Assembly (NCBI GenBank): GCA_963575745.1
Contig: CAUYUJ010014603.1
Coordinates: 297,037-361,036, forward strand
Direction of reading: 5' to 3'
Length of the DNA: 64,000 nt
From: Prorocentrum cordatum
Lineage: Eukaryota; Sar; Dinophyceae; Prorocentrales; Prorocentraceae
Under the pieces are notes generated by a model. It was not told where the DNA came from. It made no database searches and worked only from the letters and a program-made list of their open reading frames with translations. The translations under genes were made by a program, and so were the position numbers. Below are positions 52,275 to 62,456 of the stretch, piece after piece (the first letter of the stretch is position 1; the number at the start of each line of letters is the position of its first letter).

Positions 52275-52345
52275 AGGAGGAGGAGGAGGAGGAGGAGGAG
52301 GAGGAGGAGGAGGAGGAGGAGGAGGAGGAGGAGGAGGAGGGGGAC
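52275..52345 (+). repeat. GGA triplet tract with GACTCGAG repeats
   Basis: (GGA)n followed by four GACTCGAG units (52343-52375). Confidence 0.9.
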
Positions 52346-52375
52346 TCGAGGACTCGAGGACTCGAGGACTCGAGA

Positions 52376-53193
52376 ACTGAGGGCAACGCGGTCGACTCAG
52401 CCGCCGCGCCCCCCCCTCCCGCGCACGCTGCGCAGGCTCATGAGGTCGCGAGCCAGCCCCAGAAACAGGGCGGGCCTCCACCTCCCTGCCACTACCAGGC
52501 CAGAATACATCTGCGGGGCCGAAGCCCCGAGCCGCGAACTCAATCACATGCAACTTGGTGAGCCCCCACAACACCTGGACGTAGAAGACATGGAGGCAGT
52601 GGCTCTGGGAGGTTGCCCAACCATGCCGCCCACGACAACAGATAGGAGAGGCCTATGGATGCGCCCGCAGTTAACGTTCAATGTGATGCTCACCCTGTTG
52701 GCGCCCGTGCGTCCATTCCCCCGCGCAGCTAACAACCGCAGAACGAGGCTTCCAATCCACAAACGGCACTCTCCCATCACAGGGTTGCTGAAGCCCACCA
52801 AGCCACGTACTCTTGACGCGTGAATTGTAGTGCCCTGCGCAAAACACCGCAACGTAGGACGACGACGCAATGCAACGAGCCCTCCGACACGGAGAAAAGC
52901 GCCCCGCAGCAGCGCACCCCATCTCCTTCCTCAAGAAGACCGCCACTGCAGGAAAAACAAGCCGTACGTGGGGCATGACTGGCCAAAAAGGCTCTCTCTT
53001 CCCACAAAGCTGCAACCACCACGTGCTTGACAGACTCAAATCGCTCAACATCGGCTCGAAGGTCGGTGGCGTGTTTTCCGGAGCAATATTCGAAACAAAA
53101 TGCCGAACGTCGTGCAAAACAACCCACTGTATAATAGCGGCTGCAACAGCACAAATAATAAGAGACCAAAACCTGATATCGTGGGGCATGCCT
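52376..53193. other. Unresolved coding-like region
   Basis: A 207-bp-spaced direct repeat, GTGGGGCATG(A/C)CTGGCC then AAAAAGGCTCTCTCTTCCCA, at about 52969 and 53180. A plus-strand frame (HLDVEDMEAVALGGC, 52575) and a minus-strand frame (FWSLIICAVAAAIIQWVVLH, about 53160) both look coding. The strand is not resolved. Confidence 0.3.
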
Positions 53194-53205
53194 GGCCAAA
53201 AAGGC

Positions 53206-53453
53206 TCTCTCTTCCCACTTTGCCGCTGCACGCCCACGATGATGCTCACCTGCTCCTGGGACCTGCAATCGATTTTGGTGACGTGGTGGTCAACCTCCTA
53301 GTCCGTAGCCTGGAGGTAGAAGAAACCGTACAACTGTCAGCGGCGCGACGCCTGGCGCTCCCTCTCAAGTCCGAGGATGGGTCAAAGATACTGCCCGCGT
53401 ATCTTACCCCACCCGGTGCGGATTGCACGGCCACCTGGTTCGAGCCAGCTCTG
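53206..53453 (+). CDS. Possible exon of an unknown gene
   Basis: The plus-strand frame reads HAHDDAHLLLGPAIDFGDVV, VNLLVRSLEVEETVQLSAAR and KILPAYLTPPGADCTATWFE, then the donor CTG|GTGAGC at 53453/53454. The hydrophobic/charged patterning is protein-like. The acceptor is not certain, so the start is approximate. No domain is recognised. Confidence 0.4.
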
Positions 53454-53502
53454 GTGAGCCAAATTGGTCCGAGCCAAATGTTACTTGAGCCAAACGGCTA
53501 CG

Positions 53503-54340
53503 GTGGAGGAGGAGGAGGAGGAGGAGGAGGAGGAGGAGGAGGAGGGGAATGAGGAGGGGGGAGGGGAAGGGGAACGAGGAGGGAGGAGGAGGAGGAGGCG
53601 GAGGAGGAGGAGGGGAGGGGAAGGAGGAGGAGGAGGAGGAGGAGGAGGAGGAGGAGGAGCAGGAGGAGGAGGAGGAGGAGGGGGAGAAGGAGGGGAAGGA
53701 GGAGAAGGAGAAGGAGTTGGAGGGGGGTAGGAGGAGGAGGAGGAGGCGGAGAAGGAGGAGGAGGAGGAGGAGGAGAAGGTGGAGGAGGAGGACGACGAGG
53801 AGAAGTGGGGAGGACGAGGAGAGGAGGATGAGGAGGAGGGGGAGAGGGGGAGGAGAAGGAGGAGGAGGAGTTGGAGGAGGGGTAGGAGGGGAAGTAGGAG
53901 GAGGAGGAGAAGGAGGAGGAGGAGGATGAGGAGGAGGAAGGAGGAGGGAGGAGGAGGAGGAGGAAGAGAGGAAGAGGAGGAGGGGGAGGAGGAAGGAGAG
54001 GAGGAGGATGAGGAGGAGGACGAGGAGAAGGAGGAGGAGGGGGGGAGGAGGAGCAGGAGGAGGAGGAGGGAGGAGGAGGAGAAAAGCAGGAAGAGGGGGA
54101 GGAGAAGGATGAGGAGGAGGTGGAGGAGGGGAATGAGGAGGGAGGAGGAGGAGGTGGAGGATGGGAACGAGGAGGGAGGAAGAGGAGGAGGAGGAGGAGG
54201 AGGAGGAGGAGGGGAAGGAGGAGGAGGAGGAGGAGGCGGAGGAGGAGGAGGAGGGGGAGGGGAAGGAGGAGGAGGAGGAGAAGGAGGAAGAGGGGAAGGA
54301 GGAGGAAGAGGAGGATGAGGAGGAGGAGGGGGAGGACAGA
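53503..54340 (+). repeat. 0.84-kb GGA triplet tract
   Basis: Purine-only GGA repeat with GGGA, GAA and GAT variants. Long Gly/Glu/Arg and Pro/Ser/Leu frames are compositional. Confidence 0.97.
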
Positions 54341-54629
54341 GGTCATCGGCCTCGACCCTCCGCTCCTCCCTACGACGAGGACAGGAAGAATACACCAGCG
54401 GGGTGTGATACAGTCAATCCGCATCGTAAGGCGGCGCGGTACGGATGCAAGGGCCTCGGAGGCCCACGAGAACGCTTCTCGAACGGGGCGCGGTCAGCGA
54501 GAGTGGCCCAAAGATGGGCCGAAGGGGCAGGGATGCAAGGGCAGCCTGGGGAAGGTTGCCCATCCTTGCCATGCGGGCCGTCTGTACTCAGCCCGGGCAC
54601 CTTTGATCAGGCCAGTCCAGCCAGAAGAT

Positions 54630-54778
54630 CGGCGGTGGACAAACCTCCCTTTAGCAAACCACGCTTTCGTGAAGGCGGCCCAGGGCCGAAACCGACGGAC
54701 CTGGACCCGCAAGAATGACGGCCGCGACGCCCTCTCGCGAACCGAAAACGGCCAATTCCCTAATCGGCGCGTCAGGGC
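54630..54778. mobile_element. Family E repeat, copy 2
   Basis: GGTGGACAAACCTCCCTTTA, GACGGACCTGGACCCGCAA and ACGGCCGCGACGCCCTC..GCGTCAGGG match 9287-9430. Confidence 0.75.
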
Positions 54779-54923
54779 CGGAGGCCCGTCAGCCTCCGAG
54801 AAGGCGCAGCGGGCGCCGCGGCCGCTTCGACTCCAGGAGCGCTCCCGAGAGGCTCGGCCTCGGCCTGTCGGCCCGTGGGCCCGGCCCACCCCTGCCCCCT
54901 TGGGGGGCGGAGGAGGACTGCCG

Positions 54924-55188
54924 TTCGGGTGACCCAACAGGGGGTCCAGCTGCAAGGGGGTGGTGCAGCAGATTTGGGGCGATTGTCGTGCAGAGGTGTC
55001 GCGCCGGAGAACTGTGTTGCATTGTACTGCAAGTAGTGTGCTGCACGCGCGAAAATCCAGCAGCACCTTGCGCCCCGGAATGTCTTTTTATCGCACGCCC
55101 CAAATGCACTGCAGCCCCACGAACATAGTGCACCGAATCTATTGCACCACCCCCTTGTCGCTGGACCCCCCTTTGGGTCAACCCGATG
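54924..55188. mobile_element. Family U TIR element
   Basis: GACCCAACAGGGGGTCCAGC, AAGGGGGTGGTGCA and GATTTGGGGCG face CGCCCCAAATGC, TTGCACCACCCCCTTGTCG and CTGGACCCCCC..GGGTC: arms of about 55 nt across 265 bp. Single copy here. Confidence 0.7.
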
Positions 55189-55298
55189 TTGGCCAGGAGA
55201 GAGCTGGCGGCCCCGATCCGTGCCCTCATTCCTGGGAGTATCGCCTGGCCAGATAACCACTTCGGGGGTCCAGCTCGGGGGCACCCGATACGACAGGG

Positions 55299-55457
55299 TT
55301 AGGTCAGGCATGTCCTGCAGGGGGATGCTGGACGAAAGCCCAAACATGGTTACAAAATACTCACACGTAGCCAAACATACTCGAGAATTCGGCCCCATAT
55401 CATTTTAAAACTAATTTTGGATATTCCTCCTGTGGAGGGACGTGCCTGACTTATCCT
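55299..55457 (+). mobile_element. Family A TIR element with perfect 8-bp TSD
   Basis: TTAGGTCAGGCATGTCC to GTGCCTGACTTATCCT. CGACAGGG flanks both sides (55291-55298, 55458-55465). Confidence 0.88.
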
Positions 55458-55589
55458 CGACAGGGGCGCGTCCGAACAGCCCCCCTGGGGGTGTGCCCTC
55501 AGGGCCCCCTGCTTTTCTCGACCATCGGTCGTTTGGGGAAAGAGCCTCGGGGGCTCCGGGCGCGGAGTCGCCCGCGAAGGACAGGAGAG

Positions 55590-55790
55590 CCCAGAATCGA
55601 ATCGATAAGTCGAATCGGCGGTCGAAATCAATCGGATCGGGGGAAATCGGCAGCCGAGTCGGGAAAAAATCAAATCGTCGGAAATCGGCAGGAATCGGAA
55701 CCCAAATCGGAATCCCAAGTCGAATCGAATCGGAATCGGAATCCATCGAAGTCGAACCGAATCGGGTCGGAAGAATCGAAGTAAGCCCTG
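55590..55790 (+). repeat. GAATCG-type degenerate minisatellite
   Basis: AATCGG/GTCGAA units at irregular spacing. Confidence 0.8.
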
Positions 55791-55799
55791 GAAGTACGA

Positions 55800-56008
55800 C
55801 GACGGAGACGAGGCCGAGGCGCGGGTCCGGGCGGCTGCACATGCCATCCCCCATGAGGCACACGTTGAACTTCTCGTTGTTGCACTCCGAAAGCAGCCTG
55901 GCGGCCCGCGCCCCAGCGGGCGGGACAGCCCCCGACACAATGAGAACCAGATGCTGGCTGCATGGGTCGTTCGCGCATGGGCGCGCGCCTGGGGTCAGGA
56001 GGCAAGTC
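55800..56008 (-). CDS. Unknown membrane-protein gene, exon Y
   Basis: The minus-strand exon enters after CCAG| at 56009 with one base that completes a Lys codon from exon X. It reads TCLLTPGARPCANDPCSQHL, VLIVSGAVPPAGARAARLL and SECNNEKFNVCLMGDGMCS. Six Cys within about 65 residues suggest a disulfide-bonded domain following the membrane segment of exon X, which is inference. The donor near 55800 is not fixed. No family is recognised. Confidence 0.55.
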
Positions 56009-56136
56009 CTGGCAAGTCTTCACAAGAAAGACCAAGGGCTCCCAGCTCAATCACGGAGCCTGCAAACCGGACTAATCCAAATTAAGCAAAATATTAAACA
56101 TAATTGAGCGGGACTAGAACCGGGATTGGACGGGAC

Positions 56137-56288
56137 TTAGCCAAATTAGGCCAGTTCTCGACCACGAATATACCAGCGCCGATGATGAATATCACCGCAG
56201 AGGAAGTGTATCCGAGGTGGGGATTGCTCGTATCGAGCGCGACGCAGTGGATGGGCGCCCTACTGCAGTGTCGGGCAGCGCGGAACTG
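56137..56288 (-). CDS. Unknown membrane-protein gene, exon X
   Basis: Acceptor GTCTCAG|CAG and donor GCTAA|GTCCCG, 152 nt. It reads QFRAARHCSRAPIHCVALDT, SNPHLGYTSSAVIFIIGAGI and FVVENWPNLA. A hydrophobic stretch AVIFIIGAGIFVV is a likely membrane segment. Phase 0 in, phase 2 out, and both neighbours fit through GT-AG introns of 128 nt each. Confidence 0.6.
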
Positions 56289-56416
56289 CTGAGACTGTCC
56301 CCCCCTCTCAGAACGAGTTCCAAGAAGCAGAAGAAGAAGAAGACGACGCTCCGCGAGACCGCGGGTCCTGCCTCGGGAGGGGCGGCGGCTGGCGGCCGCG
56401 CCCCCCACGCGCTCAC

Positions 56417-56521
56417 CGAGCGCGGCGCCCCCCTCAGGGAGGCGAAATCGAGCTCCATGACCAGGCAGCCGAGGGAGTCGACGACGCCGGGCAATGCAGG
56501 ATGATGATTGATAAGATTATC
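56417..56521 (-). CDS. Unknown membrane-protein gene, exon W
   Basis: 35 codons between TTCGCCAG| and |GTGAGC: DNLINHHPALPGVVDSLGCL then VMELDFASLRGAPRS. Phase 0 at both ends. The 3' part of the preceding intron (TGCATATGGTTGGGTCCTTC) also occurs at about 63220. That intron contains the 77-bp array. Confidence 0.55.
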
Positions 56522-56589
56522 CTGGCGAAGGACCCAACCATATGCAGTTGTGAGTAACGCGTTATGGGTGCCGCTTTCAGTAAAACTCC

Positions 56590-57958
56590 CTACGGGGCCA
56601 CGGAACGCGTGAGGGACGTGCCGTGATGGGCGGGGGAGACGCATGCGAGCGGTGCCACTGGGGCCTTCGGTGGGGCTCAATATGGACCACGAAACGCTGT
56701 CCTGGGTGTGGCTGACGCATGCTGGCGGTGCCCCTCGCTGGAGCTCCCGATGAGGCCACGAAGCGCTGTATTGATTGGGGGAAACGCATGCGGGCGGTGC
56801 CGCTTGGGTCTTTCTGTGGAGCTCCCTACGGGGCCACGAAACGCTACACTGGGTGGTGGCCGACGCATGCGGGCGGTGCCACTGGGACCTTCGGAGGAGC
56901 TCCGTATGGGGCCACGAGAGGGGGGGACGCATGCGGGCGTTGCCACTGGAGCCACTGGAGCCCCCAACGGGGCCACGAAACGCTGCACCGGGTGGGGGGG
57001 ACGCATGCGGGCGGTGCCACTGGGGCTTGGTGGAGCTCCCAATCAATGGAGCCGCGAAATGCAGTACTGGGTGGTGGACGACGCATGCGGGCGGTGCCAA
57101 TGGGGTCTTTCTGTGGAGCTCCCTATGAGGCCACGAAGCGCTGCACTGGGTGTGGCGGACGCACGTGGTCACCCCCACTCGGGCCGCAGGTGGAGCTCCC
57201 TATGGGGCCACGAAACGCTGCACTGGGTGTGGCGGACGCACGTGGTCACCCCCACTCGGGCCGCAGGTGGAGCTCCCTATGGGGCCACGAAACGCTGTAC
57301 TGGGTGTGGCGGACGCATGTGGCCACCCCCACTGGGGCCTTGGGTGGAGCTCCCGATGGGGCCACGAGACGCTGTACTGGGTGTGGCGGACGCATGTGGC
57401 CACCCCAACTGGGGCCTTGGGTGGAACTGCCTATGGGGCCACGAAGCGCTGTACTGGGTGTGGCGGACGCATGTGGCCACCCCCACTGGGGCCTTGGGTG
57501 GAGCTCCCTATGGGGCCACGAAGCGCTGTACTGGGTGTGGCGGACGCATGTGGCCACCCCCACTCGGGCCGCAGGAGGAGCTCCCCGTGGGGCCACGAAG
57601 CGCTGTACTGGGTGTGGCGGACGCATGTGGCTACCCCCACTGGGGCCTTGTGTAGAGCTCCCTAGCTGTGTTGCGGACGCATGTGGCCACCCCCACTGGG
57701 GCCTTGGGTGGAGCTCCCTATGGGGCCACGAAGCGCTGTACTGGGTATGGCGGACGCATGTGGCCACCCCCACTCGGGCCTTACGTGGAGCTCCCTATGG
57801 GGCCACGAAACGCTGCACTGGGTGTGGTGGACGCATGTGGCCACCCCCACTGGGGCCTTGGGTGGAACTGCCTATGGGGCCACGAAGCGCTGTACTGGGT
57901 ATGGCGGACGCATGTGGCCATCCCCACTGGGGCCTTGCGTGGAGTTCGATCCGTTCAT
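56590..57958 (+). repeat. 77-bp minisatellite, about 17 units
   Basis: The unit contains GGAGCTCCCTATGGGGCCAC, GAA(A/G)CGCTGTACTGGGTG, TGGCGGACGCATG and CCACTGGGGCCTT. Units from 57266 to 57958 are highly uniform; earlier units are more diverged. As 77 is not divisible by 3 the frames cycle and stay open for over 400 codons, an artefact of the repeat. It lies in a presumed intron between exons W and V. Confidence 0.95.
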
Positions 57959-58265
57959 CGTTATAGTTACATCCCGCTGATGTTGCCCCTGCTCCTTTCT
58001 CCTTGATCCCCTCTCTCCTAACCTTCCGCTTCGGCTCCGGCTGGCCCGTCGGCTGTCCGGGCGCGCGCCCGAGGACGGCAGGGGGGGAACGATTAAAAAG
58101 ACAGTTTCCCAACCCGCGGCCAGTTTTTTCTAATCATCCTCCGGGGCGCCGCCGACGCAGCACGACCCCCGGTCATTCATTGATCGACATCCTGCATTAT
58201 CTCCTCGAGCTCTCGTACTCGCTGTGCTGATTGATTGATTCGAAACTGGAGGTGGGGGGACCATA

Positions 58266-58415
58266 AGGCACCGGTACCGCTACTCCCCTGACCTCTCCCC
58301 GGGTGCGTTCTGACCAGGATTTCGAGGCGAATCCAACGGTGACGACGAGGGCCGCCCAGGAGGCCCAAAAAGGGGAATCGGGCGAAGGGTAGCGGTATGG
58401 GTACCTTTTCCTCCT
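58266..58415. mobile_element. Family K TIR element
   Basis: GGCACCGGTACCGCTACTCC faces GGGTAGCGGTATGGGTACC, with GGATTTCGAGGCGAATCC and CCCAGGAGGCCCAAAAAGGG inside. It is the best-preserved copy. Confidence 0.85.
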
Positions 58416-58436
58416 CTGAGGAGGGGGCGCGTCACC

Positions 58437-58654
58437 GAGAGGGGGACTTCTGAGCACCTCTTCAAACTGCTCACTCTGTCGAAGACTGCTCGCCGACCAC
58501 CTCCGCGCAACGCGCCCCACGAGGCGCGCCTGCCCTTCGCGTCCTCGTGGGCCCCCCGACATCTCCCGGATCGACCCTGCCCAGGCCACGACCGCAGGAT
58601 ACCCCGAGCGCCTCTCCAGGAGTTTTCCGTGCCTGGACGAGCGCTTTTCCACGA
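58437..58654 (-). CDS. Possible exon U of the same gene
   Basis: The minus-strand frame reads VEKRSSRHGKLLERRSGYPA, VVAWAGSIREMSGGPRG and ASSLRQSEQFEEVLRSPPL, with a possible donor TCTCG|GTGACG at 58437. The acceptor phase does not match exon V through GT-AG, so membership is uncertain. Confidence 0.3.
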
Positions 58655-58731
58655 CTCGCAGATCAACTGACTACTCGCGAATGGCCTGGATCCGCCGCGG
58701 GGGATGCATAGTTTATTGCATAGAGGAAAAC

Positions 58732-58865
58732 CTGGTTGTTTCGGATGTTTGCGAGTAGGCACTGTGCGAATGGTGGAACGCGCTCGGCGAGTACCAGGCC
58801 CAAGTTCCCCCTAAGCAGCGAATGCTGCAAGTGGTCTTGGTCGGAAAAGTTGCCGCACGCGAGCC
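58732..58865 (-). CDS. Unknown membrane-protein gene, exon V (or a separate gene)
   Basis: Two bases plus 44 codons between GAAGCCAG| and CAACCAG|GTTTTC: LACGNFSDQDHLQHSLLRGN, LGLVLAERVPPFAQCLLANI and RNNQ. Standard AG and GT boundaries and strongly protein-like composition. Phase 0 out fits exon W, but intervening exons are unresolved. No domain is recognised. Confidence 0.5.
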
Positions 58866-58889
58866 CTGGCTTCCAGCGCCGTGCCATGT

Positions 58890-59222
58890 CCGACACCCCC
58901 TCGAGCACGACTCGGGACTGCCGTGCCGTGCCGCGCCTGCATGTCAGAATTCGAAGAAGACGCCGTGCTGTGGCTGGTGTTCAGAATGTGAGGAATGGCC
59001 TGGCCGCGCCGTGCCTCTGAGCTTGCCGCACGCGTGCTAGGTCTTGCCGTGCCGTGCCGTGCCGTGCCTGCTTGTCCGCATGCGGGCAAGATGCCGTGCA
59101 ATGCCGTGCCGTGCCTAAGCAATCGGAATGCGAACAACAAAAGCCGCGCCGTGCACCTGCAGCTGCCGCACCCGTGCCATGTCTGATATCGCGAATGGGG
59201 AACATGCAGTGCAATGCCTTGC
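58890..59222 (+). repeat. GCCGTGCC minisatellite
   Basis: Degenerate (TGCCG)n and GCCGTGCCGTGCC units. A second patch is at about 59448-59580, on the other side of a family A element. Confidence 0.85.
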
Positions 59223-59223
59223 C

Positions 59224-59381
59224 TTAGGTCGGGCACGTCCCCCTACAGGCGGATTCTGGACGAAAAATGTAAAGTCTAAAATATTACCCTAAAACATTCA
59301 AAAATACAAAAAGTCGTCCCCAGAGTCTTTCTGCACTATTTTTTTGATAATTCCTCCTGTAGAGGGACGTGCCCGACTTAA
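59224..59381 (+). mobile_element. Family A TIR element
   Basis: TTAGGTCGGGCACGTCCC to GTGCCCGACTTAA, 158 bp, inserted within the GCCGTGCC minisatellite. Flanks GCCTTGCC / GCTTTGGC match at 6 of 8, an eroded duplication at best. Confidence 0.88.
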
Positions 59382-59627
59382 GCTTTGGCTTGCCTGGTCT
59401 TTCAAAAAGCGAGAACTGAAGGGTGGCAGTTCTGCGCTCGGCAATGCGAAAGATGCCGTGCGGTGCCGCGCCCTGCCTGGCTCTCAGGATGCGGGAGAGT
59501 GCGGTGCCGTGACGTGCTGTACCTGGCGTCAGCATGCGTAAAGAGGACAGTGCCGTGTCGTGGCCGGTTGCCGGGATGCAGGAGCCATTCCCGCGCAGTG
59601 CCGACAAGTTTGGGGAGTCGGCAGGGT

Positions 59628-59628
59628 C

Positions 59629-59672
<44 letters not shown>

Positions 59673-59705
59673 AAACTATATATACACATATATATATATA
59701 TATGG
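59628..59705 (+). repeat. (TA)n tract
   Basis: TATATA simple sequence. Further TATA/GATA runs at 59900-59945. Confidence 0.95.
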
Positions 59706-59721
59706 GACTACATGTCCGCCT

Positions 59722-59880
59722 TGGAGGCGCGCGTCCGACCCGAACATATAGTATGACCATCTTGTAATATATCGTTCCCCGAGCGGTGTGGACAACAAGC
59801 GCCCACAACGACGCATATACTGTAAGATTTCTCGGAGCGCGCGTCGCCCCTGGGGGGGCGACGCGCATGTAGTGTAAGTA
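59722..59880 (+). mobile_element. Family I repeat, copy 2
   Basis: GGCGCGCGTCCGACCCGAAC, CATATAGTATGA, CCGAGCGGTGTGG, GCGCCCACAACGACGCATAT and GGAGCGCGCGTCGCCCC match 29548-29710. Confidence 0.75.
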
Positions 59881-60049
59881 TGTTGGGGTGACGCCGATAT
59901 CTATATATATATATATAGATAGATAGATAGATAGATAGATAGATCGATAGAGATATACACTATCCTCTTCCTATATTTTTATAAGCCCGGGCGGGGGGAA
60001 AACCCATCACCTCCCCCCCAAAAAACGGATTCCTGGGACCTGGGGCTTT

Positions 60050-60710
60050 GGGGCCCTCTGGACGGGCCTCGAAGCGGCCACCGGGCCTCGCAAGGCGTTT
60101 TGCCAAGCCTTCCCAGCACACTTAGGGCGATCAGGGGGGTCATCGGAGACGTCCCAGACACCCCCAAGACAGCACAAGAGCGCTCCAAGAGTGACCGACG
60201 TGACCTCAAGATGGCCCAAGAGGCCTCCAGGACGGCCCCAAAGAGGCCTCCAAGAGCACTCCCAAGAAGGCCCCCCGATGCAAAAATCATTGATTTCCTG
60301 TTGGTTTTTTGGTGAATATTGGGGTTCTCCTCTTTTCGGCTTCCCGACGCTCCAGGACGGCGGTCTTCTGGGCGTCCGAAGCCGCCTAGGAGGCTCCCAA
60401 ATCGCCCCACAACCATCCGAAAGGGCTTCTAGGCAGTCCAAGAGAGTCCCAAAACGGCACAACACGGGTCCAAGATGGCCCTCAGAGAGCCCCATGGCGG
60501 CCCAAGATGGCCCAAAGACACCCTGCGAAGAATTCCAAATCGTGATTCGGTCGTTCAGGGAGACGGCGGTTGGAGGCAGGGTGGCCCGAGGAAGCCCCCA
60601 GGGGCCCCCTGAATACGCCCAGGAGGCTTCCAGAAGGCCTTCAGAAAGCCCGAAACAACTTTTGTGAGGCCCCTAGAGGCTCTCCAAGGAGGAGCCTCCG
60701 CAGAAAAGAG
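60050..60710 (+). repeat. Family O-like degenerate GGCCC(C)AAGA array
   Basis: AAGATGGCCCAAGAGGCCTC-type units with TCATTGATTTCCTGTTGG and TTCTCCTCTTTTCGGCTTCC inside, matching 42086-42160. Confidence 0.55.
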
Positions 60711-60920
60711 CTGAGGAGGATGGGGAGAATGCGCAGGGTATGGCGAAAATAAAGAACAATGAGCATGGAAGAAGGATAACGAATAACATCATTATAGCGG
60801 CGATGCCGGAAAAGGCAACCAGGAGTTATTGCTAAATTGTCGGCTTGACCTTCCTGCCATTCCGCCTGCATACCAAACTTCAAGGACCAAGGTGCATGGC
60901 GCGAAGCGCCACTGCAGTCT

Positions 60921-60922
60921 TG

Positions 60923-60972
<50 letters not shown>
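60921..60972 (+). repeat. (TA)n tract
   Basis: TATATA simple sequence. Confidence 0.95.
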
Positions 60973-60973
<1 letters not shown>

Positions 60974-61446
60974 CGCAGATGGGGGTCTCGGGACCAGGAA
61001 ACAAGCCCCGGAGGGCCGGAATCAAGGGCAGGCACAGACAGGAAGAGGAAGGACAGGGATGGTATTGGAGGAGGGGGGATCTTCGAGGGGCGGGTCCAGA
61101 GCTGGGGAGGCTGAGAGTCTGCACCAGTGCAGCGGCGCGCATGAAGACGCTCCCCCGAACCGCCGGCTCTCAGAGATTCCCGCTCTGTCCCGACCCGACG
61201 TCGTCTCGATGATCCTGCCTCGTGTTCTGCCTCTCGAGGGCAAGGATGACGGACGGGCCTCTAGACTTGGGACTCGGGGCAAGAGCGCAGACTTGAAGCA
61301 AGCACATCGCCAGACAAATCTCCAGCCCCAGGAGAGAGCGGCGGCTCTGGGGCCAGGAGGCGCGGCGACCGAAGCGAGCGCGAGCACCCTGCGGGCCCCT
61401 GGAGGTGGGCGCCTCGAACGCCAGGACGGTAGGCGCGGGGCTATCA

Positions 61447-61607
61447 TCAGGTCGGGCATGTCCTCCTACAGGCGACCCAAGGAAGAACATTCGACAAGCG
61501 TCTCAACAAGTAGCCCAAAATGGTCCAGAGGGCACGAACCATCGACACCAGGCTATGGTTGTACAGTTCTTGAATACTCCGCCTGTAGAGGTACATGCCC
61601 GACTTGA
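61447..61607 (+). mobile_element. Family A TIR element
   Basis: TCAGGTCGGGCATGTCC to GTACATGCCCGACTTGA, 161 bp. No clear 8-bp duplication. Confidence 0.85.
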
Positions 61608-61796
61608 AGATGACACGATGTCCGTGTGCCTTCATGTCAGCACACCGCCGTGCACAAAAAAAACACCGCAGGTCTGCGAGCACCGCACCGCGGCGCGCGC
61701 AGCAAGTCCGGGCCCATGTGTTTTTGGAGCCATGCTGATTCAGCGTATGGGAATGGCCCCGCCGAGACCGAGAACGGATGGCAAACAAAACAGTAG

Positions 61797-61970
61797 GGGC
61801 TCGACACCAAGAAAATTGCCACAAGGCTCGAGATCCCAAGGCGTCCTGTGGTTTTTGGTGTGGGGACGTCACGCTTTGCATAGCAGAACAATCGAAACCC
61901 AAGAAACACAGGGCAACCTGGAGGCAGGCAGGCAGGGTGTTTCTTGGCATGGGCCTCAGCTGTAAGCATG
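61797..61970 (+). mobile_element. Family J repeat, copy 3
   Basis: CACCAAGAAAATTGCCACAA, GGTGTGGGGACGTCACGC, CGAAACCCAAGAAACACAGG and GGCAGGGTGTTTCTTGGCAT match copies 1 and 2. Confidence 0.75.
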
Positions 61971-62351
61971 GTGATCTGGGACAGAATCTAAGCAACAGCT
62001 GCTCCGCACACCTCCCGCAGTGGCTTCTCGTGGTGGCCCCTGCCGCAGCCGAGATCTCTGCTGCTTCGCCGCAGCAGCAGCGGCGGTCAGCGGCGGTCAG
62101 CGGCGGCCTCCCCGCGTTGTCGATCGCGTTGAACTCCAGCCGCAGCCACAGCGGCAAGCGCGAGGTGTACCGCGGGTAGTGGCCGCACTGCGCCGCGGCC
62201 CGGATCAGGCGGAAGGCGCCCTGCGGAGGGGAACGCGACGGTGGAGAGGCAGCGGGTGTTTCCGCCCACTCCCTCCGCCGCCGTCGCCGTCGCCCCCGCC
62301 GCCGCAGTCGCCGTCGTGGTCGTCGTCGAACTCGCCGTCCTCGCTCCTCGT

Positions 62352-62385
62352 CCTCCTCCTCCTCCTCCTCCTCCTCCTTCCTCCT
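62352..62385 (+). repeat. CTC triplet tract
   Basis: (CTC)n in a C/T-rich stretch (62340-62470). Confidence 0.9.
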
Positions 62386-62456
62386 TCCTCCTGCCTCCTC
62401 CCTCGTCCGTCCTCCTCCTCATCCTCCTCCTTACTCTCCCTCCTCCTCCCCCTAAG

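Noticed and set aside
52671-53249. A 192-codon minus-strand frame with a hydrophobic stretch and the repeated motif GKREPFWPxMPH
   Set aside because: Not fully rejected but not called: the plus strand over part of it has a better exon with a GTGAGC donor, and the repeat of the motif reflects a 207-bp-spaced DNA duplication.
56719-57966. A 415-codon open frame with Cys/Trp repeats resembling a repeat protein
   Set aside because: It is the 77-bp minisatellite read across cycling frames; all three frames on both strands are open in the same way.
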